DNA of 13,926 nt from Bacteroidales bacterium (GCA_018066005.1 JAGHSG010000074.1:1-13926), one strand, 5' to 3'. Positions 1-6,117 are shown, counted from the stretch's first letter. Program-made: numbers and translations. The notes: a model not told the origin generated them from the letters alone.

Positions 1-391
1 GACGGGCAATACGAAGTGCTTTGAGTGCCACGTATGGTATCGGCATAAAGAAATGCAGATAGAAGGGGTAGGTAGCAAGAATATCTATGAGTCCATAGAA
101 CGAGCAGCAGTAGCGCACCCGTCCCCAGAAACCTTTGTATTTAGGGTCTATCTGGTCAGCAGCCCAGATACGGAGAGACACCTCTATGGTGAAGAAGATG
201 GTGGTGAAAAAATCTACCACTTTTAGCCACATACTATATTTCTCTACTATGTTATCGTAGGTAGAGAGAAACACCTCAAGGGTAGATAGCAAAATAAGGG
301 CTATGATGGTATAGTCCACATAGTTCTGCCATTGTTTGGTGCGCAAATTGTCATCAAATACGCGTGCGAGTTGTTGCTTGAATGACTCCAT
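1..391 (-). CDS. Voltage-gated-type ion channel, N-terminal part (partial)
   Basis: This frame is open from an ATG at 391 to the left edge of the window and gives the first 130 residues. I see four hydrophobic stretches arranged like the S1-S4 voltage-sensor segments of the ion-transport (Kch-like) superfamily: S1 around residues 25-45 (DYTIIALILLSTLEVFLST), S2 around 59-77 (VVDFFTTIFFTIEVSLRIW), S3 around 97-115 (LIDILATYPFYLHFF), and the start of S4 with the regularly spaced arginines ALKALRIAR at the edge. The acidic residues in S2 and S3 (FFTIEVSLR, LIDILA) are the usual S4 countercharges. The pore and any cytoplasmic C-terminal domain lie outside the window, so ion selectivity cannot be read. 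It follows the DUF1232 gene by 25 bp on the same strand and is probably the tail of the same transcript, or a neighbouring housekeeping gene read through. Confidence 0.85.
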   Translation of the reverse strand, partial: MESFKQQLARVFDDNLRTKQWQNYVDYTIIALILLSTLEVFLSTYDNIVEKYSMWLKVVDFFTTIFFTIEVSLRIWAADQIDPKYKGFWGRVRYCCSFYGLIDILATYPFYLHFFMPIPYVALKALRIAR

Positions 392-416
392 GTTTAGAAT
401 TTTGTTTCGATGGCGA

Positions 417-908
417 TCAATTTTTCTTTCCTTTGTTTATTGCTGAATCTATAGTAGAGAGAAGTTTCTCATCAAACTCACCCAACCATTGATGTAATTG
501 TTGTTTGGCATTATTTTTCATTTCAATTGTCACAGAGGTTGCAACGATGGTAAGTATTGCCATTAGGGCTGCTACATCATCCGCAAAACCTTGCACAGGA
601 ATAAAATCTGGAATAACATCAACAGGTAAAATAAAATAACCAAGAGCACCAATAATAATTCCTTTTTGTTTAAGATCTGTATCGGGTGATTTTAGTAAGT
701 TATATAACAATAAAACAGGGTAGATTACGGTTGCCCCTGCTGTTTTTGCCACATTAGTGATTTTCTCCAATAATTTGCTATCAGAGAAATATTGCTTAAA
801 GGTGTCTAATTTATCCAAAATATCGTTCACATCAAACTGCTGGACAGCATGCTGAACATTGGTAGTTACATTGCTTGCTGCTTGTTTTAGTTTGTCAATA
901 AATGCCAT
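417..908 (-). CDS. YkvA-family (DUF1232) protein
   Basis: The 163-aa product carries the DUF1232/YkvA core at about residues 80-122: a hydrophobic helix GALGYFILPVDVIPDFIPV followed by GFADDVAAL. The PxDxIPD and GxxDD signatures define the family. The N-terminal 60 residues are amphipathic and probably helical, and the C-terminal 30 residues are charged. Family members are small, membrane-associated proteins of unknown biochemical role. Elsewhere they sit beside stress, envelope and toxin-resistance genes. Here the gene lies near the 3' end of a long minus-strand cluster, after a 45-aa basic protein gene and a hairpin, and just before an ion-channel gene. The ATG at 908 is the only sensible start. 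Family assignment is confident; function is not known. Confidence 0.85.
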   Translation of the reverse strand: MAFIDKLKQAASNVTTNVQHAVQQFDVNDILDKLDTFKQYFSDSKLLEKITNVAKTAGATVIYPVLLLYNLLKSPDTDLKQKGIIIGALGYFILPVDVIPDFIPVQGFADDVAALMAILTIVATSVTIEMKNNAKQQLHQWLGEFDEKLLSTIDSAINKGKKN

Positions 909-932
909 AATACTTTGTATTGCTTTTTGTCA

Positions 933-958
933 GCCACGGGGAAACCAATCCCCGTGAC
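933..958 (-). other. Intergenic hairpin with TTGGTT loop
   Basis: On the minus strand GTCACGGGGA and TCCCCGTGGC pair over 10 bp (one G-U) around a 6-nt TTGGTT loop. It lies 30 bp after the stop of the 45-aa gene and 24 bp before the DUF1232 start. No U-tract follows on the minus strand, so it is not a classical terminator. The same loop occurs in the hairpin at 6197-6222, which suggests an mRNA processing or stability element within the operon. Confidence 0.6.
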
Positions 959-988
959 CGTAGTTATTTGCGCTTGAATTCAGGCAAC

Positions 989-1126
989 TTATTTTTTTCT
1001 ACCTGTCGTACGAGTGACGGTTCTCGTCACTTTGCCAGTGCCATTGGACATCGCACAACGTGTTACTCTTGTCGTTGTATTACCACATTTGGTAACTTTT
1101 ACAGTTTTTCTTAAAACAGTAGCCAT
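989..1126 (-). CDS. 45-aa basic Thr/Lys/Arg-rich small protein
   Basis: The frame runs from ATG at 1126 to TAA at 989-991 and begins MATVLRKTVKVTKCGNTTTR. The 45-residue product is extremely rich in Thr, Arg and Lys, has two cysteines (C14, C24), almost no acidic residues, and ends TTGRKK. I do not recognise a family. It is one of several tiny, strongly basic products in this cluster (44, 46, 45 and 51 aa). The size, the clean start and stop and its place in the minus-strand series make it a likely gene rather than chance, but short frames of this size are never certain. A role in binding nucleic acid or other polyanions would fit the composition and is only a guess. Confidence 0.55.
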   Translation of the reverse strand: MATVLRKTVKVTKCGNTTTRVTRCAMSNGTGKVTRTVTRTTGRKK

Positions 1127-1149
1127 AATAATAAGATTTTAATGATTAA

Positions 1150-1287
1150 TTATTGAATTACCTCAAACTCTGTGCGGCGGTTTTCCGCTGCCATTGGGTT
1201 CTCGGTGTTTTTTAGTTGAGACGAACCATAGCCCACTGCCTTTAAACGCTCGGATGCAATGCCTTCATGCTCAATCATGAAATCTAC
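1150..1287 (-). pseudogene. Truncated duplicate of the OmpA-C gene 3' end
   Basis: These 138 bp match the last 138 bp of the OmpA-family gene (2093-2230) with six mismatches by my count and no gaps, including the stop codon. Read on the minus strand, the copy still encodes VDFMIEHEGIASERLKAVGY, then the conserved NRRTEFEVIQ end. Upstream of 1287 the similarity stops abruptly; the frame continues only as an unrelated stretch (ITSLEYYKKQM) with no convincing start, and then runs into the TerB gene end. Most of the mismatches are silent or conservative. This is a 5'-truncated relic of a duplication, placed between the TerB-like gene and the 45-aa gene. It is unlikely to make a folded OmpA domain. 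Confidence 0.8.
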
Positions 1288-1328
1288 CATCTGCTTTTTG
1301 TAATACTCTAAACTCGTAATAGTATAAT

Positions 1329-1745
1329 TTAATCTGCCATATTGATGGATAAATCACTTTCCTCTTTGACGAGGTCGGCTAACATAAGAATTGCATCTTC
1401 GTGCTCGATTCCGAGTGCGTCGGCAATGACCAACATGTTACTAACTTCAGAGCGAGAGAGTTCGCTATCAGCCAAGAGCATTTGTAGGGCTGCCTCAAAG
1501 ACAATACCAATCTCTTCATCATCTACTGCATCAGCAGCATCTTGCAGAGCAGCATTGGTTTGGTTGGCGGACATCTTGTCTAATGCTTTGATTTGCTTAT
1601 CAATAGCAGATTTGAAAGCAGATAAATCCAATTCTAAAGCATCTGCAATTTCTTCTACAGTCACTTTTTCTGCTTCATCATATTCACCATCTGCCCAAAT
1701 AGCGGCAGCAATGATGGTAGCGATATTTTCAATGTTTGTTTTCAT
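1329..1745 (-). CDS. TerB-like (tellurite-resistance family) protein
   Basis: The 138-aa product is all-helical in character and has the two acidic motifs typical of TerB-like domains: WADGEYDEAE at residues 17-26 and LADSELSRSE at 91-100, followed by the LVIADALGIEHED segment. In characterised family members these acidic loops bind metal ions at the membrane or in Ter complexes. No TerC, TerD or TerY homologue is visible in this window, so the protein is not evidence of a complete tellurite-resistance operon. It is nonetheless in keeping with a stress or conflict-type cluster. It begins with ATG at 1745, 24 bp after the 46-aa gene. The family call is good; the biological role is open. Confidence 0.75.
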   Translation of the reverse strand: MKTNIENIATIIAAAIWADGEYDEAEKVTVEEIADALELDLSAFKSAIDKQIKALDKMSANQTNAALQDAADAVDDEEIGIVFEAALQMLLADSELSRSEVSNMLVIADALGIEHEDAILMLADLVKEESDLSINMAD

Positions 1746-1769
1746 ACTTTTAAATCAATTTGTTGTTTA

Positions 1770-1910
1770 TTAACGGAAGAGCCGTTTAATACGATTCTTC
1801 AAACTTCCACGTGCAGCACGTGCTTTAGCCATGCGTGCGGCAGCAGCTTTGCCTTCTTTGGTGCGTTTGTCCAAAGTGCCGTCGGCTGTTCTTTTTACTT
1901 TTGTTGCCAT
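1770..1910 (-). CDS. 46-aa basic small protein, paralogue of the next gene
   Basis: ATG at 1910 to TAA at 1770-1772 encodes 46 residues, starting MATKVKRTADGTLDKRTKEG and ending KNRIKRLFR. It is strongly basic. The stretch VKRTADGT-L/I-DKRTKEGKA followed by ARMAKAR is shared with the 44-aa product encoded just upstream (1929-2063), so the two arose by tandem duplication and only their C-terminal tails differ. Conservation of an 18-residue block between the copies is good evidence that both are translated. I do not know a named family. The N-terminal block looks like a short structured or binding motif, and the tail is Ala/Arg/Lys helix-like. Interaction with RNA, DNA or another polyanion is an inference from charge only. 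Confidence 0.7.
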   Translation of the reverse strand: MATKVKRTADGTLDKRTKEGKAAAARMAKARAARGSLKNRIKRLFR

Positions 1911-1928
1911 AATTGAAATTCGTTTAAA

Positions 1929-2063
1929 TTACTTTTTCTTTTTTGCCAATTTACGAGCGCGTGCTGCTGCACGGCGAGCTTTAGCCATACGGGCGCAGAT
2001 TGCCTTGCCCTCTTTTGTTCGTTTGTCGATGGTTCCATCGGCAGTTCTTTTTACACAAGCCAT
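1929..2063 (-). CDS. 44-aa basic small protein, paralogue of the following gene
   Basis: ATG at 2063 to TAA at 1929-1931 encodes 44 residues beginning MACVKRTADGTIDKRTKEGK and ending in KLAKKKK. It shares the VKRTADGT(I/L)DKRTKEGKA...ARMAKAR core with the 46-aa product of 1770-1910, 18 bp further along. Two cysteines (C3 and C23) are present here but absent in the paralogue. The C-terminal half is almost only Ala, Arg and Lys. It lies between the OmpA-type gene and its paralogue with short spacers, as expected for one transcript. No known function is recognised. Confidence 0.7.
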   Translation of the reverse strand: MACVKRTADGTIDKRTKEGKAICARMAKARRAAARARKLAKKKK

Positions 2064-2092
2064 AGTGCTTTAATTTAATTGGTTAATGATTA

Positions 2093-2821
2093 TTATTGAA
2101 TTACCTCAAACTCTGTGCGGCGGTTTTCTGCTGCCATTGGGTTCTCGGTGTTTTTAAGTTGAGACGAACCATATCCTACTGCCTCTAAACGCTCGGCTGC
2201 AATGCCTTCATGCTCAATCATGAAATCTACGGCAGCTTGTGCGCGAGCTTCACTCAGTTTTTGGTTAAAGGCAGCATCTCCCTCGGCACTGGTGTGACCG
2301 GCAAGACGGAGGCGCAATTCGGGATGTTTCTGCATCAGTTTGCCAAGGTCGTGCAGTACATATTTGGCATCATCGCTCAAATCGGCTTTACCTGCCACGA
2401 ACTCTGCGGCATTGTAGTTGGTCTCTATCTCTTCCAATTGTTGCAAATAGAGGGTATCGTGAACAACCACGGTCTTCTCTACTTCTACTACTTGTACTTC
2501 AGTACCTTTTTTGCCAAATAACAACCATGCCAAAAGTGCAAGGATAATGATAATGGCAGCAATTAGAATCCACAACCATGTTTTGGATTTCTCTGGCTTG
2601 GGTGGAACATAGCCGTTGAGGTATTCCAATCGGTAGCCACCTTTTTCACCGCGTTGGCCTTTTTCAAATTCGGCTATCTCAATTCCATATTGTTTGGCAT
2701 GTTCTACGAGGCGGTCAAAACTTGGTTTGGTCCACATACGAACAACTGCGACACGCGATTTGTCGGGCATGATGAGCCATTCGTCATTCTCTAAGAAATA
2801 ACCTTGTCCTTGTGCGTACAA
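2093..2821 (-). CDS. OmpA-C domain membrane protein (C-terminal part of a frame-split gene)
   Basis: Numbering from the TTG at 2821 (242 residues): residues 7-70 form a soluble N-terminal region (GYFLENDEWLIMPDKSRVAV...), 81-103 a single transmembrane helix (TWLWILIAAIIIILALLAWL), then a short spacer, and about 135-242 an OmpA/MotB-like peptidoglycan-binding domain. The latter shows LAGHTSAEGDAAFNQKLSEAR and the terminal NRRTEFEVIQ, close to the family pattern GHTDxxGxxxxNxxLSxxRA and NRRVE. The protein therefore probably sits in the inner membrane with the OmpA domain in the periplasm. The only start codon ahead of the conserved N-terminal region in this frame is the TTG, and the frame joins seamlessly to the upstream 77-aa frame if one A is added in the A7 run at 2842-2848. 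I therefore think this is the second part of one gene of about 310 codons. Confidence 0.75.
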   Translation of the reverse strand: MYAQGQGYFLENDEWLIMPDKSRVAVVRMWTKPSFDRLVEHAKQYGIEIAEFEKGQRGEKGGYRLEYLNGYVPPKPEKSKTWLWILIAAIIIILALLAWLLFGKKGTEVQVVEVEKTVVVHDTLYLQQLEEIETNYNAAEFVAGKADLSDDAKYVLHDLGKLMQKHPELRLRLAGHTSAEGDAAFNQKLSEARAQAAVDFMIEHEGIAAERLEAVGYGSSQLKNTENPMAAENRRTEFEVIQ

Positions 2822-3024
2822 CTCATCGCATCTGCGACATGTTTTTTTACATCCTTTTCGGACATGCAGATAATCTTGGTGCCACTGTCAGGGTTTAATG
2901 CATCTGGAAATGCTTTTTTCAAGTCCTCTAATGTGCAATGAGGATACATGATTTGATAGGCATGAATAATGCCGAGTGCTGTGCGGTTTTGCGCCTTACC
3001 GTAAACGCGAACTTTACTTGTCAT
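2791..3024 (-). CDS. N-terminal part of the frame-split OmpA-type gene
   Basis: ATG at 3024 opens a 77-aa frame (MTSKVRVYGKAQNRTALGII...TLEDLKKAFPDALNPDSGTK). The first 61 residues, up to SEKDVKK, look like a compact domain. The remaining 16 (HVADAMSCTHKDKVIS) look like out-of-frame readthrough and overlap the OmpA frame. After GTA AAA AAA (2850-2842) a one-base backward shift leads to TCRRCDELYAQGQGYFLENDEW and the OmpA-type protein, for a total of about 310 residues. The domain itself is unknown to me. Two possibilities remain: a genuine split (frameshift mutation, sequencing error or programmed frameshift), or a separate 77-aa protein. I favour a single disrupted or frameshifted gene. Confidence 0.65.
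   Translation of the reverse strand: MTSKVRVYGKAQNRTALGIIHAYQIMYPHCTLEDLKKAFPDALNPDSGTKIICMSEKDVKKHVADAMSCTHKDKVIS
2842..2848 (-). other. A7 run, candidate -1 slippery site
   Basis: On the minus strand, in the frame of the upstream ORF, the heptamer reads A AAA AAA and is followed by CATG and then a small possible hairpin (TCGC AGAT GCGA). A -1 shift here fuses the 61-residue N-terminal domain to the OmpA-type protein. The same result would follow from one missing A in a run of eight, so mutation or a base-call error in a homopolymer explains it equally well. Confidence 0.5.
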
Positions 3025-3067
3025 AGTAGTAATTGTTTTTAGGGGTTAATAATTATGTTAGTTTTGT

Positions 3068-3104
3068 TTGTAACCGGTCGAGCGGTCAGACTCGACTGGC
3101 TGAA
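3068..3104 (-). repeat. 37-bp intergenic repeat with hairpin, copy 1
   Basis: This stretch matches 5102-5138 with three differences. It contains a 9-bp imperfect stem (3074-3082 with 3091-3099) around an 8-nt loop, and ends against the stop codon of the PD-(D/E)XK-like gene. On the minus strand the sequence before the stem reads TTCAGCCAG. A-rich sequence, not a U-tract, follows. It separates two genes of the cluster and may mark or stabilise mRNA ends. Confidence 0.7.
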
Positions 3105-3110
3105 AGAGAG

Positions 3111-3827
3111 TTATCTTGCTTCTACCTCATACAACCGAATATGGCATGATTTATTCTTGAATGATTCGCTCTCAATATTTTCGTACATACCCTGTTTCAA
3201 AAGCTTTATGCCAGGTATAGATGATAAGTTGTATTTATTGGAATCCAACGCATCTAATGCACTATTTTTAAATGTTTTTGGCACATCATTGAATTCGAAC
3301 GATTGATATGCTTCACCATTAGGTATATAGAATTCTTTTAATTTTTCGCGATATTTCTGATTTAAGGTAAACCCAGTTTCATTTTCCAAGTATTTATCCA
3401 TTTCTTCATCTGTAACATATAAAAACAATCGTTTTGTTTCGGGAGGCAGAATACAGGTATGTTTTTGTTCGCTGAAGGCTTTACCCGGCTCAAACAAGGA
3501 AAGACGAATAATATCATTAAATAAACTTCCTGCGGCATCCGTATGTGCAAATGTCGCTTTGGGATCAGGATTGCGATGAAATTTTATCTCCATACAATAA
3601 CTCTCATTGCCATTTATATATAAAAAGTCAAGTTCTTTTTTGGCTTGATTTTTAGTTTGTTCAAAGACTTTTGTATTGTATGGGTACTCCATCGTATAAT
3701 GCTCTAAAACAGGATCTTCCCTTAACATAGAGGCAAACCAATAGTAGCGGACATTATCTTCCGTCATTAACTCTTTTCTTTGAAAAAGGTTGTCACAAAA
3801 TATTTTAAATACCTTATCAATATTCAT
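3111..3827 (-). CDS. PD-(D/E)XK nuclease-like protein
   Basis: The 238-aa protein contains ELDFLYINGNESYCMEIKFH at residues 65-84. This is an aspartate in a beta strand (D67) followed after 12 residues by ExK (E80, I81, K82), the arrangement of the PD-(D/E)XK nuclease fold. The preceding segment MTEDNVRYYWFASMLRED (21-38) would be the first helix, with its conserved glutamate-like position. The C-terminal half (FNDIIRLSLFE, KRLFLYVTDEEMDKYLEN) resembles the alpha/beta completion seen in restriction-like or abortive-infection proteins, but no closer family is recognised. It begins at ATG 3827, 21 bp after the SUMF1-type gene, and ends next to a hairpin repeat. If catalytic, it would be a metal-dependent DNA or RNA nuclease; that is an inference from one motif. 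Confidence 0.55.
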   Translation of the reverse strand: MNIDKVFKIFCDNLFQRKELMTEDNVRYYWFASMLREDPVLEHYTMEYPYNTKVFEQTKNQAKKELDFLYINGNESYCMEIKFHRNPDPKATFAHTDAAGSLFNDIIRLSLFEPGKAFSEQKHTCILPPETKRLFLYVTDEEMDKYLENETGFTLNQKYREKLKEFYIPNGEAYQSFEFNDVPKTFKNSALDALDSNKYNLSSIPGIKLLKQGMYENIESESFKNKSCHIRLYEVEAR

Positions 3828-3848
3828 ATTAGTCTTTTTTAACAGTTA

Positions 3849-5030
3849 TTATTCAATTGTTTCTGCGAGGCGGAAACCTATGCGCAAGGAGCGATTAGTT
3901 AAGTCTGTCATACCATACGAATATACACAGCAAGTGATGTGGTGTTCAGAACTTGAGGCTAAACGATCAAAGGCGCCACCTTTAAGTACATAATCGTTTC
4001 CATCACCCTCACATGGATCTTTTACTTCAGAGTTACCTAACTTATGTTCTTCAAAGTCTTTTTTTACCCAGGTGGGTGCTATCTTATCAGCACAGCACTC
4101 CCAAACATTGCCACTCATATCATAAAGTCCCAATTCGTTTGGCTTCTTCTTTCCCACAGGATGCGTTTTCCCGTCACTATTTCTCGCAAACCAAGCATAC
4201 TGTTCCAAATCTTCTTCTTTGGAGCAACCTGCCCATTTTCCTTGGTCGTCATCTTTGGCAGCACCAACGGCAGCCCATTGCCACTCTGCTTCTGTGGGTA
4301 GTCGGTATTTCTTTCCTGTTAATTTATTCAGTTTATCAATAAACTCAAACATCTCTTCTACAGTTACGCATTCTACGGGTAGATTGTCATCGCCTCTGAA
4401 ATGAGAAGGGTTAAAACCTTCGCCCATAATTTGTTTCCATTGCCCCTGCGTAACAGGATATTTGCAGATATTAAAAGGTTTGGTTATTGTAACTCTGCGA
4501 TTGCTCAACCGATTCTTAAACTCCATTGGTTTTTTTCTTTTGTCGACGGGATAATCCGTTCCTGAATATAGGTAGCGTTGATTATACATACCTGCGCAAA
4601 CTTTCACCATCAGTCCTTCAAAGGGGTCGTTACTCTTGCTTTTTTTCGCGTTCTTTTCTTCCTTGATGTCTGCCTCTGCTTTAACACTCTTTTTCTTTTT
4701 CAATTCTTTTTCCAATTCTGCTATTCGTGCCTTAAGGGCATCTTCTTCTGATGATGATGCAGAGTTGGCCGGTTTTTCTTTTTTGTCTTCTACCTTGGCA
4801 GAAGTGGTGTCGGATGCGGGAACAACATTACCCCCTTCAATTGCTTTTAACAACTTAGCACCAAACTGGCGTGTTGTCCATGATGCATCAAATTCCATAC
4901 CGATTAAAGCAGCAATCTCGCGAAGCGCGTCCTTTGTATTGCCACATAGTTTACCGTCTTTTGTAACATTCACACTATTGTTGTCTTCAATGGTAACAAC
5001 ATAGTCTTCATAAGTTGCTTTTTTTGCCAT
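3849..5030 (-). CDS. SUMF1/FGE-fold protein with N-terminal accessory domain and coiled coil
   Basis: The 393-aa protein has three parts. Residues about 8-66 form a small domain (DGKLCGNTKDALREIAALIG, then ASWTTRQFGAKLL). Residues 95-135 are Lys/Glu-rich and probably coiled coil. Residues 135-393 form a formylglycine-generating-enzyme (SUMF1/FGE-sulfatase) fold, with CKYPVTQGQWKQIMG (189-203), YRLPTEAEWQWAA (242-254), GLYDMSGNVWECCAD (301-315) and the terminal LKGGAF...RSLRIGFRLAE. There is no signal peptide, so it should be cytoplasmic. The cysteine pair that catalyses formylglycine formation (CxxxxC, before the C-terminal GFR motif) is not visible; the segment there reads ASSSEHHITCC. A binding or scaffold role is more likely than sulfatase maturation. 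Start ATG 5030 follows a 12-codon leader ORF by 7 nt. Confidence 0.8.
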   Translation of the reverse strand: MAKKATYEDYVVTIEDNNSVNVTKDGKLCGNTKDALREIAALIGMEFDASWTTRQFGAKLLKAIEGGNVVPASDTTSAKVEDKKEKPANSASSSEEDALKARIAELEKELKKKKSVKAEADIKEEKNAKKSKSNDPFEGLMVKVCAGMYNQRYLYSGTDYPVDKRKKPMEFKNRLSNRRVTITKPFNICKYPVTQGQWKQIMGEGFNPSHFRGDDNLPVECVTVEEMFEFIDKLNKLTGKKYRLPTEAEWQWAAVGAAKDDDQGKWAGCSKEEDLEQYAWFARNSDGKTHPVGKKKPNELGLYDMSGNVWECCADKIAPTWVKKDFEEHKLGNSEVKDPCEGDGNDYVLKGGAFDRLASSSEHHITCCVYSYGMTDLTNRSLRIGFRLAETIE

Positions 5031-5037
5031 GATGGTA

Positions 5038-5076
5038 TCATGTTTTCTTGGCTACTCTGTTTGGGGTTTTCGCCAT
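5038..5076 (-). CDS. 12-aa basic leader peptide MAKTPNRVAKKT
   Basis: ATG at 5076 to TGA at 5038-5040 encodes MAKTPNRVAKKT and ends 7 nt before the start of the SUMF1-type gene. A second copy of the same leader (6114-6164) precedes another gene of the cluster and encodes MAKTLNRVAKK... in the same frame relationship. This suggests translational coupling or attenuation. Selection on the peptide cannot be proven from two copies only two substitutions apart. Confidence 0.4.
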   Translation of the reverse strand: MAKTPNRVAKKT

Positions 5077-5103
5077 TATCCCTTGATAAATAAATGTTTT
5101 TTT
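5043..5103 (-). repeat. 60-bp leader repeat, copy 1
   Basis: The sequence matches 6131-6191 with two differences (both G to A on the plus strand). On the minus strand it begins with an A-run, continues ATTTATTTATCAAGGGATA and contains the start and body of the small leader ORF. It ends just ahead of the SUMF1-type gene. It is a duplicated 5' leader, preceded in both places by a hairpin. Confidence 0.85.
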
Positions 5104-5138
5104 GTAACCGGTCAAGTGGTCAAACTCGACTGGCTGAA
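5102..5138 (-). repeat. 37-bp intergenic repeat with hairpin, copy 2
   Basis: This copy differs from 3068-3104 at three positions. The stem is 5108-5116 with 5125-5133. It lies right after the stop of the 196-aa gene (minus strand) and before the 60-bp leader of the SUMF1-type gene. As in the first copy, TTCAGCCAG precedes the stem and A-rich sequence follows. Confidence 0.7.
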
Positions 5139-5142
5139 GTTT

Positions 5143-5733
5143 TTAGTGCCAATGAGTAAATTCCCAAACGATAGGGGCTTGTTTTCCTTTTAAGTGGTCT
5201 CGTAAGTCTTTTTGAAACTTGAAGTATGTGTTATATTCCCATTGGCTCCAAGGATCTGCAGAAGATGGCTTTACCTCGTTTTCCAACAATCCCAAAACGA
5301 TATTATCTACTGGAACATGCATAAAAGAAATAACTGCCATAGCCTGCGGAATTTCCAACACAATAGCATATTTCATCGCCATATTGAGCCACTTTTGGGC
5401 TTGTCCATAATTAAGTTTTGCAGTAGTACGATATTTTTCTATAATCTGCTCGCACATATTATGATGCCATTCATCAAAATCCTTTTGTGTCTTGGGCGCA
5501 GCCTTTTCCAACGAAGTGAAGATTTCGATGTAAATAATGTTTTTAAGTTCTTTTTTCTTGTTGTCTTTTCTCATGCCTTGGATGGTGCGGCAAAAATCTC
5601 GATATGCTCGTCCACCTGCTGCACGATATGCAGCATAATCATCTTTTTTTCCTTCTTCCTTTCGCCAATTTCTAAAATAGACATCCTTGAGGAAAGTGAG
5701 AATAATGTCTTGGGTTATAGATTGTTGTTTCAT
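5143..5733 (-). CDS. Unknown 196-aa protein
   Basis: I chose the ATG at 5733 (MKQQSITQDIILTFLKDVYF). A longer frame to a TTG at 5778 adds a poor N-terminus that overlaps a stem-loop. The protein is mostly helical, soluble and without signal or membrane segments. Distinctive stretches are YAAYRAAGGRAYRDFCRTI near the N-terminus, LNYGQAQKWLNMAMKYAIVL in the middle and PWSQWEYNTYFKFQKDLRDH near the end, closing with WEFTHWH. I have the impression that the GQAQKWxNMxxKY motif recurs in hypothetical proteins of Bacteroidetes and Firmicutes, but I cannot attach a function. An 8-codon ORF (5730-5756) ends on its start codon with an ATGA overlap. Downstream lies the 37-bp hairpin repeat. Confidence 0.75.
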   Translation of the reverse strand: MKQQSITQDIILTFLKDVYFRNWRKEEGKKDDYAAYRAAGGRAYRDFCRTIQGMRKDNKKKELKNIIYIEIFTSLEKAAPKTQKDFDEWHHNMCEQIIEKYRTTAKLNYGQAQKWLNMAMKYAIVLEIPQAMAVISFMHVPVDNIVLGLLENEVKPSSADPWSQWEYNTYFKFQKDLRDHLKGKQAPIVWEFTHWH

Positions 5734-5756
5734 ATATTTAACTTGTTTTGTGTCAT
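5730..5756 (-). CDS. Possible 8-aa leader ORF MTQNKLNI
   Basis: ATG at 5756 opens MTQNKLNI and its TGA overlaps the ATG at 5733 (ATGA). A perfect 6-bp stem (TTTCGG-GAG-CCGAAA) lies just before it. The layout resembles the leader ORF in front of the 97-aa gene. It could couple translation of the 196-aa protein, but a frame of this length may be chance. Confidence 0.25.
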   Translation of the reverse strand: MTQNKLNI

Positions 5757-5823
5757 TTCGGCTCCCGAAAATTGGCAAAATTGATTATAATTTTTGTCAT
5801 CTGTTCAATAAATGAAGGATTAC

Positions 5824-6117
5824 CTAATACCATTCTATTATTCCATAATATCCATTGCTGTCAACAATCTGAACTCCTTCTGGCACTCTTATTTTTTGAA
5901 TATGAGGAAGATCACACAGTATATTGAAGTATTTGACAGGCAGTACTCCATCATACCTTGTTTTTATTTTTTTAGGGACCTCAATGACTCGTGCTTTTAG
6001 TATTTCCTTATTTTCTGGATAGTTATATAAAGTAATTTTTACGCAAGGAACATAACCCCATGGGGTGGTGGTGGTGGAGATCCATGCTTCATCAATATTT
6101 GAATGGGAGAGTTTCAT
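5824..6117 (-). CDS. Unknown 97-aa protein
   Basis: ATG at 6117 starts MKLSHSNIDEAWISTTTTPW and the frame ends at 5824 with GYYGIIEWY. The composition suggests a small beta-rich soluble domain (GYVPCVKITLYNYP, KARVIEVPKKIK, IQKIRVPEGVQIVDSNG); there is no signal peptide or membrane helix. The start codon overlaps by 4 bp the TGA of a 16-codon leader ORF (ATGA), so translation of the two is probably coupled. I do not recognise a family. It sits between the KGNM-repeat gene and the 196-aa gene in the cluster. Confidence 0.65.
   Translation of the reverse strand: MKLSHSNIDEAWISTTTTPWGYVPCVKITLYNYPENKEILKARVIEVPKKIKTRYDGVLPVKYFNILCDLPHIQKIRVPEGVQIVDSNGYYGIIEWY

Noticed and set aside
920..1114. 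64-codon plus-strand frame
   Set aside because: It lies opposite the hairpin and the 45-aa gene, and it is the only plus-strand candidate in a wholly minus-strand cluster.
1329..1745. Complete tellurite-resistance operon
   Set aside because: Only a TerB-like gene is present; no TerC, TerD, TerE, TerY or TerZ homologue can be seen.
3849..3990. C-terminal SUMF1 region as a variable region of a diversity-generating retroelement
   Set aside because: The GFR ending resembles such targets, but it is general to the fold. No reverse transcriptase and no template repeat are present in the window.
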